DNA of 64,000 bases from Nostoc calcicola FACHB-3891 (GCF_014697355.1 NZ_JACJRQ010000015.1:124001-188000); one strand, 5' to 3'. Positions 6,943-16,762 are shown, counted from the first letter of the stretch. The notes: generated by a model not told the origin, from the letters alone. A program made the numbers and translations.

Positions 6943-9900
6943 ATGACAATCTCACTTTTTATAATCTTGTGGCGAAATCTGCAAAGCCTACTGAAGGGTA
7001 AAAACAAGCGGTGTCGTACTCCGACTCTGTTGCAAATGGAGGTAGTAGAATGCGGCGCTGCTGCTTTGGGAATTATTCTGGCTTACTACGGTCGTATTGT
7101 GCCGCTGACGGAACTGCGGCAAGCGTGCGGTGTGTCGCGGGATGGAGTTAGTGCTTTCAATATCTTGAAAGCTGCCAGAAATTATAAATTAACCGCTAAG
7201 AGCTATAAAAGCAACTTGGCCGCCCTGTCTGAGTTAAAATTTCCCTTGATTGTATTTTGGCAATTTAACCATTTCTTGGTTGTAGAAGGATTTGGCAAAC
7301 AGCGAGTTTATCTGAATGACCCTGCTACTGGACGGCGCAGCGTTTCTGTTGAAGAATTTAGCGGTGCTTACACAGGTATCGTGCTAGTTTTAGAGCCTAG
7401 TTCCGAGTTCCAGCAAGGGGGACGTAAACCCAGCACTATCCTCGCTTTGTGGTCGCGGTTGCGAGGTTCTATTGGGGCATTACTTTACTGTGTGCTGGCA
7501 GGATTTTTGCTGGTGATTCCGGGACTGGCCATACCTGCATTCTCTCAGATATTTGTAGACAACATATTAATTGAGCATCGTGATGAGTGGTTACGTCCCT
7601 TAATTTTAGGGATGATTTTCACAGCCGGACTCAAGGGATTTTTGACGCTGCTACAGTTACAGTTTTTGCGTCAACTGAAAATTAAGTTGTCAGTGGGTAT
7701 GAAGAGTAAGTTTCTGTGGCATATTCTTCGCCTACCCGTGAGTTTTTATGACCAGCGATTTGCAGGGGAAATCACTAGCCGCGTGCAACTCAATGATAGT
7801 ATCGCCAATATGCTTTCGGGTCAATTAGCTACTACAGCGATCGCAGCAGCATCGGTATTTTTGTATGTAGTAGTGATGCTGCAATATGATGTCGTGCTAA
7901 CCTTAATTGCGATCGCCTTTGTTGCAGTTAACCTCGCTGCTTTACAGTGGGTGAGAGGGCGGCGGGTGGATGCCAACGTTAGACTCATCCAAGAATATGG
8001 AAAAGTCAGCGGCATCGGAATTTCTGGTCTTCAGAGTATGGAAACACTCAAAGCCTCAGGGTTAGAGTCAAATTTCTTTTCGCGGTGGGCGGGTTATTAT
8101 GCCAAAGCCGTCAACACCCGACAGGAATTAGAAACAACAAACCAGACATTAGGAGTTTTACCAGATTTCTTGTCTGCGATCGCCTCCATGTTACTTTTAG
8201 CTGTAGGTGGTTTGCGAGTCATGGATGGAACCATCAGCATCGGTATGTTAGTAGCCTTTATGGGCATGATGCAAAGTTTTTTCCAGCCCATAACTAATCT
8301 CGTCAACCTGGGAAGTGACCTGCAAAACATGGAAGGAAATCTGACTCGCCTTGATGATGTCTTGCGTAACCCAATTGATTTGCAGTTGCTCTTAAGAGGC
8401 AGGGGGGAAGGGAGCAGGGAGCAGGGGGAATGGGAAGAGGTAGGGGAAACAAGAGAAGGAAAGTTTTTACAAAAATCTCCCCTCCGCCCCCTGCGCCCTG
8501 CCTCTCTGCCTCTACCCAAACTCCGGGGATATGTCGAATTACGCAATTTGACCTTTGGCTATAGCGAAATTGCTCCACCGTTGATTGAAAACTTTAATCT
8601 TTCTCTCCAGCCTGGTCAGCGAGTGGCTTTGGTGGGTGGGAGTGGTTCTGGTAAGTCTACCATTGCCAAACTTTTATGTGGGCTGTACCAACCGTGGCAG
8701 GGAGAAATTCTAGTTGACGGCGAACCCAGAGAGCAAATTGAGCGCTTGGTATTAGCCAATTCTATATCTGCGGTAGAGCAAGAGATTTTGTTGTTTGCTG
8801 GCAGTGTCAGAGACAACTTAACGCTTTGGGATACTACCATACCCGAAAGTCACCTAGTTCGAGCTTGTCAAGATGCTGCACTCCATGATGTAATCCTGTC
8901 GCTGCCAGGAGGCTATAGTGCCGACCTGTTAGAAGGTGCTACTAATTTGAGCGGTGGTCAGCGGCAACGGTTGGAAATTGCCCGTGCTTTGGTGAATAAT
9001 CCCAGTATCCTGATTATGGATGAAGCGACTAGTGCTTTGGATGCTGAAACAGAAAAAACCGTTACTCGTAATCTGCGTTTGCGCGGTTGCACTTGCATTA
9101 TTGTGGCGCATCGACTCTCAACCATCCGAGATTGCGATGAAATTATTGTCCTGGATGGCGGCAAGATAGTCCAACGGGGAACCCATGAAGAATTACAGCA
9201 GATTGAGGGAGTTTATTTGCAGTTGATTCGTAGTGAGGGAGAGGGGGGAGTGGGGGGAGATGAGGGAGATGGGGGAGTGGGGGGAGATGAGGGAGATAAT
9301 GAAGAAAAGACTTCTTTATCCTCCTTATCCCCCTCATCTTTCCTAAACCAAGGAGAATGCTATCGCTTTGGGGGAAATGAATCGCTACTATTGAACGATC
9401 CGCAGACAATTTGGGTGGTAAAATCTGGTTACTTGGCGCTATTTGCGATCGCTATTAATGATGGCATTCCCAAAGGAACTCGTCGCTACTTATTTAGTAT
9501 CACAGCAGAACAGGCGATGTTTGCCACTGCACCAAATGTAGATGGTAAACAGCACGAAATTTTAGCGGTGTTCTTTGAAGAGACAGAACTCCTGAAACTA
9601 TCGAGAGATGAATTTCATCAATTGTTTGCTAAAGGCAATAGAAAAGCAGTAGCTTTAATAGAAGGCTGGATCGATCGATTAAGTTCGATAATTGCTGGCA
9701 TCACGACATCAACCACACCAATATTACCCCAAGGAATTCACGGCGAACAGGGAACTCTTAACAGGGAACAGGGACTGCCTGTGATGGGGGATTTAAGCCC
9801 CCATCAAGGCTTACCACTTACAAAGGAACGAACGGACGAACTGTTGCCCGTTGCCCGTTCCCTGTTCCCTCTCCCGAAGGGAGTTCACTACTTTTCCTTA

Positions 9901-12411
9901 GCCAAAAACCAAATCTTCCAACCTCAAGGTCATGTATCATGGGTGCAAATCTTACAAGGGCGTGCTAAATGGATGGGATTTGAGGATTTGCTGTTAACTC
10001 CTGCCTCTGGCATGTTACCTCTACATCCAAATATGTGGCTAGAGGCAAGTGACACAGTTGAGTTGCAAAGCCTTAGTACTCTGGAAATTGCAGATATAAA
10101 TGTTTTGTTAGGTGGTTTGTCTCAACTACAAACTTATTTCCTCCATTGCATTGAACTGCTGCAACGCCAGGAGATGGATGCAGAATTACTCAGATTTGCA
10201 GCCAGGGAACGTCTTGAGAGTCAAGTGATGCAACAGACGTTGGCAGAATTGGCATCTGTATTGCCACAGCCAAAGTCAAACAGGTTAACTACTAGCTCAG
10301 AATTCACTACTAATGTTGATGCAACTCCAAATCAAGCCTTGCTAGTTGCAGCTGGTGCCGTAGGACGAACCTTAGGAATTACGATTCTTCCCCCAGCTGC
10401 CTCAGAAGATTTTAACCGAGTGCAAGATCCTGTGGAAGCGATCGCCCGCGCTTCCCGTATTCGTGTGCGGCGAATTCAGTTGCCGAACAACTGGTGGCAA
10501 AAGGATTGCGGGGCGATATTGGCATTTACACTTGGTGACAATCTCCCAGTGGCATTGTTACCAGTGTCTGATACTCGTTATCAACTCTACGTTCCTGGGC
10601 AACAAAAACGGGTGTCTGTGGATGCCCACATTGCAGCAGCCCTAGCTTCCACCGCCTACACATTTTATCGACCTCTACCGAATAAACAGCTAAAAACTTT
10701 TGATTTGCTTCAGTTTGCCGTCCAAGGACATTACAAAGAACTAATTGCAATTCTGGTGATGGGAATCACCATCAGTTTGTTAGGAATGCTGACGCCTCAA
10801 GCTACGGCTATCCTCATCGACAAAGCTATCCCAGATGCTAACCGGGGGTTGTTGAGCCAAGTTGCTATTGGTTTAGTGGCTACTGCCTTTGGCGGAATGC
10901 TGTTTCAATTAGCACTTGGATTTGCCACCATCCGCCTCGAAACTTTTGCCGATTCTGCCACCGAAGCCGGAGTGTGGGATCGATTGTTGAACTTAAAGGC
11001 TACCTTTTTTCGTTCGTTCTCGGTTGGTGACTTAAATTCTCGAGTCACAGCCATTAGTCAAATTCGCCAAAGACTGGGTAATACGGTATTCAAAACCATC
11101 TTTTCCAGTATGTTCTCGCTGCTGAATCTGGGACTGTTGTTTTACTACAATACTTATTTAGCTCTCATAGCTTGTGTGGTAGCACTGCTAAACACTGCCA
11201 TCACCATCATTTCTGGTGTTCTCATTGTCCGCAAAGTTCGCCCCCTACTAGAACAAGAAGGACAAATCTTCGGGGTAATGGTGCAGTTGATTAATGGAGT
11301 TACCAAACTGCGAGTTGCCAAAGCTGAAGCCCGCGCCTTTGCCTATTGGGGTAAAAAATATACCCAACAGCTAAAACTGATGCTGAGTACCCAAGGTATT
11401 GAAGATAGTGTCGCAGTCATCAATCAAGTATTACCTGTGTTAACGACTGCTGCCATCTTCTGGTTTGCCACCACCTTAATTGCACAGTCCCAAACCCCAG
11501 GAGAAAGTGGTTTATCTACGGGCGCATTCTTAGCGTTTAATGTGGCTTTTGGCACATTTATCAACGGCGTCACTAGCTTGAGCAGCACAGTGGTGGAAAT
11601 TTTGCAAGTCTTACCCTTATGGCAACGCGCCCAGCCAATTCTCCAAGGCGAACTAGAAATCACTTCCGCTCAAAGAGATCCGGGGAGGCTTTCAGGTAAA
11701 TTAGTTGTAGACCACGTAAGTTTCCGCTACCGTGATGATGGCGGCTTAACGTTGGATAATGTTAGCATCCATGCCGAAGCCGGAGAATTTATTGCCATTG
11801 TTGGCGCTTCTGGTAGCGGTAAATCAACTTTATTAAGATTACTTTTGGGGTTTGAATTCCCCAAAGCTGGCACGATTTACTACGACGGACAAGATTTGGC
11901 TTCTTTGGATATCCATGCTGTGCGCCGCCAATTAGGTGTTGTCATGCAAAATAGTCGTTTGATGTCAGCCTCTATTTTTGAGAACATTGCCACCGGCACA
12001 GTGCTGACGATGGATGAAGCTTGGCAAGCAGCACAGATGGCAGGTTTTGCCGATGATGTTGCGGCGATGCCAATGCAGATGCATACAGTTGTGAGCGAAG
12101 GAGGTACTAATCTCTCTGGCGGACAACGCCAACGGTTGTTGATTGCTAGGGCTTTAGCGTTGAAACCGCGAATTTTGCTATTTGATGAAGCGACTAGTGC
12201 GTTAGATAATAGAACCCAGGCAATTGTCAGTCAAAGCTTAGAGCAGTTAAAGGTGACTAGAATAGCGATCGCTCATCGCCTCAGTACCATCCAAAATGCT
12301 CATCGAATTTACGTCCTGGATGGTGGCAAGGTAGTACAGCAAGGTAGTTTCACTGATTTGGCAAATCAACCAGGACTGTTTGCACAACTGATGTTGCGAC
12401 AAATGCTTTAG
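6943..12411 (+). CDS. Fused double ABC exporter with C39 peptidase (NHLM type)
   Basis: An 1822-residue fusion of two proteins that are normally separate NHLM-type subunits. Half one: C39 peptidase (about 20-150; Cys37 in VVECGAAAL, His near 110 in NHFLVV, then NDPATG), a transmembrane domain (about 180-460), and a nucleotide-binding domain with Walker A GGSGSGKST (about 562-570), signature LSGGQRQR (about 668) and Walker B ILIMDEATSALD. Half two: a region of about 800-1230 resembling the N-terminus of the second subunit, a transmembrane domain (about 1260-1530), Walker A GASGSGKST (about 1621), LSGGQRQR (about 1723) and ILLFDEATSALD. The peptidase should cleave a leader after a GG-type site while the peptide is exported. 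Three low-complexity, repeat-derived inserts interrupt the linkers (about 483-526, 764-790 and 930-985). No precursor gene was found nearby. The frame is intact throughout. Confidence 0.9.
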   Translation: MTISLFIILWRNLQSLLKGKNKRCRTPTLLQMEVVECGAAALGIILAYYGRIVPLTELRQACGVSRDGVSAFNILKAARNYKLTAKSYKSNLAALSELKFPLIVFWQFNHFLVVEGFGKQRVYLNDPATGRRSVSVEEFSGAYTGIVLVLEPSSEFQQGGRKPSTILALWSRLRGSIGALLYCVLAGFLLVIPGLAIPAFSQIFVDNILIEHRDEWLRPLILGMIFTAGLKGFLTLLQLQFLRQLKIKLSVGMKSKFLWHILRLPVSFYDQRFAGEITSRVQLNDSIANMLSGQLATTAIAAASVFLYVVVMLQYDVVLTLIAIAFVAVNLAALQWVRGRRVDANVRLIQEYGKVSGIGISGLQSMETLKASGLESNFFSRWAGYYAKAVNTRQELETTNQTLGVLPDFLSAIASMLLLAVGGLRVMDGTISIGMLVAFMGMMQSFFQPITNLVNLGSDLQNMEGNLTRLDDVLRNPIDLQLLLRGRGEGSREQGEWEEVGETREGKFLQKSPLRPLRPASLPLPKLRGYVELRNLTFGYSEIAPPLIENFNLSLQPGQRVALVGGSGSGKSTIAKLLCGLYQPWQGEILVDGEPREQIERLVLANSISAVEQEILLFAGSVRDNLTLWDTTIPESHLVRACQDAALHDVILSLPGGYSADLLEGATNLSGGQRQRLEIARALVNNPSILIMDEATSALDAETEKTVTRNLRLRGCTCIIVAHRLSTIRDCDEIIVLDGGKIVQRGTHEELQQIEGVYLQLIRSEGEGGVGGDEGDGGVGGDEGDNEEKTSLSSLSPSSFLNQGECYRFGGNESLLLNDPQTIWVVKSGYLALFAIAINDGIPKGTRRYLFSITAEQAMFATAPNVDGKQHEILAVFFEETELLKLSRDEFHQLFAKGNRKAVALIEGWIDRLSSIIAGITTSTTPILPQGIHGEQGTLNREQGLPVMGDLSPHQGLPLTKERTDELLPVARSLFPLPKGVHYFSLAKNQIFQPQGHVSWVQILQGRAKWMGFEDLLLTPASGMLPLHPNMWLEASDTVELQSLSTLEIADINVLLGGLSQLQTYFLHCIELLQRQEMDAELLRFAARERLESQVMQQTLAELASVLPQPKSNRLTTSSEFTTNVDATPNQALLVAAGAVGRTLGITILPPAASEDFNRVQDPVEAIARASRIRVRRIQLPNNWWQKDCGAILAFTLGDNLPVALLPVSDTRYQLYVPGQQKRVSVDAHIAAALASTAYTFYRPLPNKQLKTFDLLQFAVQGHYKELIAILVMGITISLLGMLTPQATAILIDKAIPDANRGLLSQVAIGLVATAFGGMLFQLALGFATIRLETFADSATEAGVWDRLLNLKATFFRSFSVGDLNSRVTAISQIRQRLGNTVFKTIFSSMFSLLNLGLLFYYNTYLALIACVVALLNTAITIISGVLIVRKVRPLLEQEGQIFGVMVQLINGVTKLRVAKAEARAFAYWGKKYTQQLKLMLSTQGIEDSVAVINQVLPVLTTAAIFWFATTLIAQSQTPGESGLSTGAFLAFNVAFGTFINGVTSLSSTVVEILQVLPLWQRAQPILQGELEITSAQRDPGRLSGKLVVDHVSFRYRDDGGLTLDNVSIHAEAGEFIAIVGASGSGKSTLLRLLLGFEFPKAGTIYYDGQDLASLDIHAVRRQLGVVMQNSRLMSASIFENIATGTVLTMDEAWQAAQMAGFADDVAAMPMQMHTVVSEGGTNLSGGQRQRLLIARALALKPRILLFDEATSALDNRTQAIVSQSLEQLKVTRIAIAHRLSTIQNAHRIYVLDGGKVVQQGSFTDLANQPGLFAQLMLRQML

Positions 12412-12423
12412 TCTTGGGAAGGG

Positions 12424-12500
12424 GAAGGGGGAAAGGTTAAATTTATCCCTTTACCCTTTACCCTTTAACCTTTACCCCTGTTTTTAATTCTTACCCTTTA
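12424..12500. repeat. TTTACCC-type heptamer run after the exporter gene
   Basis: Units of CCCTTTA/TTTACCC follow the stop at 12411. GGGGGAAAGGTTAAA and TTTAACCTTTACCCC could pair as long inverted arms, so the run may also act as a terminator between the exporter gene and the convergent tRNA gene. Confidence 0.5.
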
Positions 12501-12514
12501 CCCCTTCTTGCTAA

Positions 12515-12587
12515 CGAGCGCGGAGGGATTTGAACCCCCGACCCACAGAACCGGAATCTGTTGCTCTATCCACTGAGCCACGCGCCC
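12515..12587 (-). tRNA. tRNA-Arg (anticodon CCG)
   Basis: On the minus strand GGGCGCG (acceptor 5') pairs with CGCGCTC near the 3' end. The D arm GCTC..GAGC, the anticodon stem ACAGA/TCTGT around loop TTCCGGT (anticodon CCG, reads CGG), and the T arm with GGTTCAAATCC are all present. The length is 73 nt with discriminator G. CCA is not encoded. Confidence 0.95.
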
Positions 12588-12633
12588 TTAATCTCCTGCA
12601 TTATAACACGCCTGCGCTCAAATTTGCGATCGC

Positions 12634-13827
12634 TTAAAGATAATCGGCAGGGTTGACGGGTGAACCATTGCGGCGGACTTCAAAGTGGAGGTGAGGCCCA
12701 GTCGATAAACCTGTGGAACCAACAGCAGCGATCGCTTGTCCTCGTTCAACTGCTTGTCCTTCGGTAACATACAACTCGCTGGTATGTCCGTACAGTGTCG
12801 TAATACCTTTGCCGTGGTCGATAATCACAGCTCTACCATAACCACCATACCACCCAGCAAAAATCACTGTTCCTGAATCGGCTGCCCGAATTGTACTACC
12901 ATAGCTAGCAGCAAAATCTAGACCTGCGTGGAAGCGACGATAGCCAAGAACTGGGTGCATCCGCCAGCCAAAGGGACTGCTAGTAGCAGCATCGCTAGGA
13001 TAAGTAAACATTCCTGTTCCTTGAATGATGATGCTTGTGCGGCTGTTGGTTTTTGCTTGCGCCGCTGCTTCTGCTACCTTTTGCTGAATTAAGACTTCCA
13101 AATTTTTGGATTCTCTTTCTAGCTGATTTTGCGCCGCTTCCAAAGCGAGGCGATCGGTATTGAGACGTTGAATTAATTCTGATTGTGATTGCGCCTGGGT
13201 TTGATAGTCGGCTTTTTGTGCTAATAGCTGCTCACGAATCAAGGCAATTTCGTTTTTTTGTTCTTCTACTTGGGTTTTTTGCTGATTTATCAAGTTTGCT
13301 TGAGCGTTGAGTTTTCGCAAAATTTGCTGGTCTGCCTGATAGACTAATTTCAACTGATGACGGCGGCTGATAAAGTCGCTGATATTTTGACTTTGGAGCA
13401 AAACTGCCCATCCTTGACTAGCTGGCGATCGCTGGAGATATCGCAATCGTGCTACTGTTGCTATTTGACGAGCTTCATAGTCACGTTGGGCTGCAACTAA
13501 ATCGGTTTCCAACTTTTGCAAACGTTGGCTAGCCAGTTGTAATCGTGATTCGCTCTCTTGAATATAGCTATCTGTGGTTTGCAGATTTTGGTTTAAACCA
13601 GTCAGGTGTTTTTGCGCTTCTTGCTGAAGATTTGTTAAGCGATCGCGTTCGTTAACCACACTCTGATGCTGCTGGTTCATTTGTTGCTGTTGTTGGCGCA
13701 GGGTATCAATGGACTGTGTAGAGTTTGCGTGTACTGGAATTAAAGCCAAACAAACCCAAAAAATAGAGCAAAATGCAACACATAAACTCCAAGAAATCTG
13801 CTTTTTCTCTAGAAATCCTGCTCTCAT
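12634..13827 (-). CDS. EnvC/NlpD-like M23 metallopeptidase with coiled coil
   Basis: A 397-residue protein. The N-terminal signal peptide or anchor (ISWSLCVAFCSIFWVCLALIPVHA, to about residue 35) is followed by about 220 residues of Gln/Glu/Leu-rich coiled coil. The C-terminal M23 domain runs from FGWRMHPVLGYRRFHAGLDFAA through HLHFEVRRNGSPVNP, with the zinc ligands H..D and HLH intact. EnvC-type proteins act at the cell envelope, either as hydrolases or as amidase activators. Because the metal ligands are present, this copy is likely a hydrolase. It starts at ATG 13827, with the tRNA gene 47 bp beyond its stop. Confidence 0.88.
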   Translation of the reverse strand: MRAGFLEKKQISWSLCVAFCSIFWVCLALIPVHANSTQSIDTLRQQQQQMNQQHQSVVNERDRLTNLQQEAQKHLTGLNQNLQTTDSYIQESESRLQLASQRLQKLETDLVAAQRDYEARQIATVARLRYLQRSPASQGWAVLLQSQNISDFISRRHQLKLVYQADQQILRKLNAQANLINQQKTQVEEQKNEIALIREQLLAQKADYQTQAQSQSELIQRLNTDRLALEAAQNQLERESKNLEVLIQQKVAEAAAQAKTNSRTSIIIQGTGMFTYPSDAATSSPFGWRMHPVLGYRRFHAGLDFAASYGSTIRAADSGTVIFAGWYGGYGRAVIIDHGKGITTLYGHTSELYVTEGQAVERGQAIAAVGSTGLSTGPHLHFEVRRNGSPVNPADYL

Positions 13828-13909
13828 AGTGTGAGTCTAACCAAAACGATGCTTTCAAACACTATGAGGATTATTCCCAAAATCTAATTAATATCAATAC
13901 GCTTGGTGT

Positions 13910-13968
13910 TAAGGGACTTCCAATTAAAAAAACATCCCACCTTAGGGGCGCACAGCTGTGCGCCCCTA
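13910..13968. repeat. Truncated GGGACTTCC MITE with 26-bp palindrome
   Basis: GGGACTTCCAATTAAAAAAA and CATCCCACC match the left half of the element at 22074-22173 and the copy at 40503. The perfect palindrome TAGGGGCGCACAG/CTGTGCGCCCCTA occupies 13943-13968. The right terminal repeat is missing, apparently replaced by the adjoining TAGACC element. Confidence 0.65.
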
Positions 13969-13974
13969 CTGTAT

Positions 13975-14092
13975 TAGACCTCTTGCAAAAGTGCTTTTTG
14001 CAACAGGGGGGAAAAGGGTAAAGGTTAAAGAAGAAGGGAACAATACAGAACTTTTTCCCCTTCCCCTTTTCCCGACTTATGCAAGAAGTCTA
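13975..14092. mobile_element. TAGACC-type MITE, 118 bp
   Basis: The left end TAGACCTCTTGCAAAAGT and the right end ACTTATGCAAGAAGTCTA are imperfect terminal inverted repeats starting and ending in TA. The interior is purine-rich then pyrimidine-rich heptamer-like sequence. The element matches 24130-24257. Confidence 0.6.
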
Positions 14093-14135
14093 TTGTGATT
14101 CATATGATGTCCGCCTCATTACTTATTAAAATCAA

Positions 14136-14165
14136 ATGCGAGGTGCTATTTTCAACACCTCGCAT
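14136..14165 (-). terminator. Candidate terminator of first RTX gene
   Basis: ATGCGAGGTG and CACCTCGCAT are perfect 10-bp arms with a 10-base loop, 53 bp after the stop of the RTX gene. On the minus strand it is followed by TTGATTTTAATAAG. An identical hairpin follows the second RTX gene. Confidence 0.65.
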
Positions 14166-14218
14166 TCTCAAAATTTTTTATTGTCCTCTGGGGCTAAGTG
14201 ATGGGACTCTAATTACCC

Positions 14219-16762
14219 CTAAGCAACCACAAAATTGTTGTTGGTTAATGACAATCCAGGAGTAAGTAAAGCAAATTGTACCTGCCTGAAGCGACTTTCA
14301 CTGCTGCCATCTCGGTCAAAGAACAATGCACCTGTAGTGGAGTCATAAATGAATCTTTGAGCGCTCGTGGTTGCAGATGCTCCGATAGTAAACTGATTAG
14401 CTGAAAGTACACCCACTGATAAACCACCACCAAAGTAGGTAGGCGATACCCGAATCAGTTCATTAGTTGGGTTGAAGTCATAAATGGTATGTATGCCTTG
14501 GTTTAAACTACTGAAAGCAAAGGTATCAGTACCTCCTCCTCCATAAAGGCGATCGTTACCATTACCACCTATGAGGATATCATCGCCATTACCACCTCTG
14601 AGAGTATCAGTACCAGACTCTCCATAGAGGGTATCATTACCATTGCTCCCCACAATGGAATCATTGTAGCTTGTTCCTGAGATATTTAATTGTTCGATAT
14701 TTTTATAGCTAATCAGTCTCGTGCTACTGGTAATTGAGCCAATCTTAGTAGTAGCATTGAAAGTCGAAGTTATTCCCGTGGTCCCATAGGAATAGTCACT
14801 GACAGTCAACAAATCCTCACCAGTACCGCCATCTATCGTATCATTGCCAGCAGAGCCAGTGGAGAGTGTATCGTTGCCATTGGTTCCGACAATCAAATCA
14901 TCGTACCTTGTCCCTGTGATATTTAATCCTTCGATATTTTTGTAGCTAACCAGTCTCGTGCCCACCGCAATTGAGCCAATCTTAGTAGTAGCATTGAAAG
15001 TCGAAGTAATTCCAGTGGTATTAAGGGGACTGATATCAACAGTCAACAAATCGTTACCAGTACCGCCATCTATTGTATCGTTGCCACCATTTCCAATGGA
15101 GAGCGTATCGTTGCCATTGCTGCCGAGAATCAAATCATCGTAGTTTGTCCCTATGATATTTAATCCTTCGATATTTTTGTAGCTAATTAGTCTCGTGCCA
15201 TTGGTAATTGAGCCAATGTTAGTAGTAGCATTAAAAGTCGAAGTAATTCCTGTAGTACTATAGGATCTGGCGAAATCGACGGTCAACAAATCTTCACCCT
15301 TACCCCCATCTATCGTATCATTACCACTACTGCCCCCAGAGAGTGTATCGTTGCCATCAGTCCCCACAATGGAATCATTGTAGTATGTACCTGAGATATT
15401 CAATCGTTCGATATTCTTGTAGGTAAGCCGAGGTGTACCCGTCGTGATTTCTACAATGTTAGTAGTGCCATTAAAAGTCGAAGCGATCCCCGCTTCCACA
15501 TAGGCAAAATCGAAGTACAGCAAATCGTCACCATCACCCCCATCTACCATGCTATTAACATTACCATATCCTACAATGTAACTATTGGCACGCTCGCCTC
15601 CATAGAGGATATCATCGCCATTTCCACCGTTGAGGGTATTATCACCCGACGCGCCAAGGGCACTCAGAGTATCATTGCCATCGCCTCCATCTAAGAGGTT
15701 ATTGCCATATGAGGTAGAGTCACTGTAGTAGTCGAAAGAAGGTCTTTCAGAAAAGCCAAAGATGTCTAGATAATCATTGCCATCGCCTCCAAATAGGAGG
15801 TTATTACCTCTCGATCCGCTAGCCTTCAAGGTATCATCGCCAGCACCACCGTTGAGAGTGTTATTGCCATATGAGTAAGAGTTAGATGCGGAGTAGGAGT
15901 TGTAGCCCTCGAATGCCGAATAAAAGCCAGAGATGTCTAGATAATCATTGCCATTCCCCCCATCTAAGAGGTTATTACCTTTTGAAGCCCTAGCACTCAA
16001 GGTATCATTACCAGCACCACCGTTTAGGGTATTATTACCTAAGGAGAAATCGTCGTAGCTTACTCCGCTGTAGCTGGAGTAGTAATAGCCAGAGCCAGAG
16101 GCTGTCAGAGAATCATTGCCATCGTCCCCAGAGAGCAGATTATTGCCCGCACCGCCAATGAGAGTATCATTGCCCACACCACCGCGCAGCAAGTCATTAC
16201 CACTTTTGCCGTCGATGATATCGTCACCCCCTTGACCATTAATCACATCATCTGAGTTGTCAAAGCCACTAACATTATTCGATAGGTCATTGAGGAAGGT
16301 GACTGTGTTTTTTCTAAATAGAGTGCTTTGGGTGGAGTTGGCATCGAAGACATCAAATCTGTCGGTGATGCTAGTTTGCCCATCAAACAGGATATTGCCC
16401 GAATCTACGGTGGCTCCAGTGGATTTGGTGAGGTTATCCAGGTTTTCCAGGGCAAAGTTTTGCAGGATGACTTTTGTATCAGCCACCCCTTCAAAAGTGA
16501 TTTCCAAGTTTGTGCCATTCTGGGCGAGTAGCAGATTTCGGGCAGTCAAGCCTTCCCCAACGAATTTGATGGTATCAACTTCGGCAATGACCGCTGCTGT
16601 TGGCTTTGTGCCTTTACCTATTCCACCAAAATCAGTGATGGTATCTGTGCCGTCACCTCGTTTGTAAACAAATATGTCCTTGCCACCGCCACCAGTTAGG
16701 GTGTCGTAGTTGTAAGTGCCCTCTAGGGTATCGTTACGGTTAGTTCCAATGATATTTGCCAT
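14219..16762 (-). CDS. RTX-type calcium-binding repeat protein (paralogue 1)
   Basis: About 847 residues from ATG 16762 (MANIIGTNRNDTLEG). I chose this start because the paralogue begins at the equivalent MADIIGTN; the frame is open back to 16810. A conserved N-terminal block of about 165 residues ([24 protein letters not shown].., FEGVADTKVILQNF) precedes many GGxGxDxL calcium-binding nonapeptides. In residues about 405-720 a unit of about 78 residues (TGITSTFNATT..YKNIE.LNI.GT.Y.D) occurs four times and is absent from the paralogue. The C-terminus ([17 protein letters not shown], ending NNNFVVA) is typical of cyanobacterial RTX proteins. The family is secreted by type I export and folds on calcium. 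Its function is unknown. Confidence 0.85.
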   Translation of the reverse strand: MANIIGTNRNDTLEGTYNYDTLTGGGGKDIFVYKRGDGTDTITDFGGIGKGTKPTAAVIAEVDTIKFVGEGLTARNLLLAQNGTNLEITFEGVADTKVILQNFALENLDNLTKSTGATVDSGNILFDGQTSITDRFDVFDANSTQSTLFRKNTVTFLNDLSNNVSGFDNSDDVINGQGGDDIIDGKSGNDLLRGGVGNDTLIGGAGNNLLSGDDGNDSLTASGSGYYYSSYSGVSYDDFSLGNNTLNGGAGNDTLSARASKGNNLLDGGNGNDYLDISGFYSAFEGYNSYSASNSYSYGNNTLNGGAGDDTLKASGSRGNNLLFGGDGNDYLDIFGFSERPSFDYYSDSTSYGNNLLDGGDGNDTLSALGASGDNTLNGGNGDDILYGGERANSYIVGYGNVNSMVDGGDGDDLLYFDFAYVEAGIASTFNGTTNIVEITTGTPRLTYKNIERLNISGTYYNDSIVGTDGNDTLSGGSSGNDTIDGGKGEDLLTVDFARSYSTTGITSTFNATTNIGSITNGTRLISYKNIEGLNIIGTNYDDLILGSNGNDTLSIGNGGNDTIDGGTGNDLLTVDISPLNTTGITSTFNATTKIGSIAVGTRLVSYKNIEGLNITGTRYDDLIVGTNGNDTLSTGSAGNDTIDGGTGEDLLTVSDYSYGTTGITSTFNATTKIGSITSSTRLISYKNIEQLNISGTSYNDSIVGSNGNDTLYGESGTDTLRGGNGDDILIGGNGNDRLYGGGGTDTFAFSSLNQGIHTIYDFNPTNELIRVSPTYFGGGLSVGVLSANQFTIGASATTSAQRFIYDSTTGALFFDRDGSSESRFRQVQFALLTPGLSLTNNNFVVA

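Noticed and set aside
6588..7007. 139-residue minus-strand frame of VEPQKVN repeats
   Set aside because: It is only the translation of the 21-bp tandem array plus CCCCATC repeats and overlaps the exporter start on the opposite strand; there is no coding signal outside the repeats.
16257..16667. 136-residue plus-strand frame in RTX gene 1
   Set aside because: Antisense shadow; the matching frame in RTX gene 2 (19095-19382) just mirrors the conserved minus-strand coding block.
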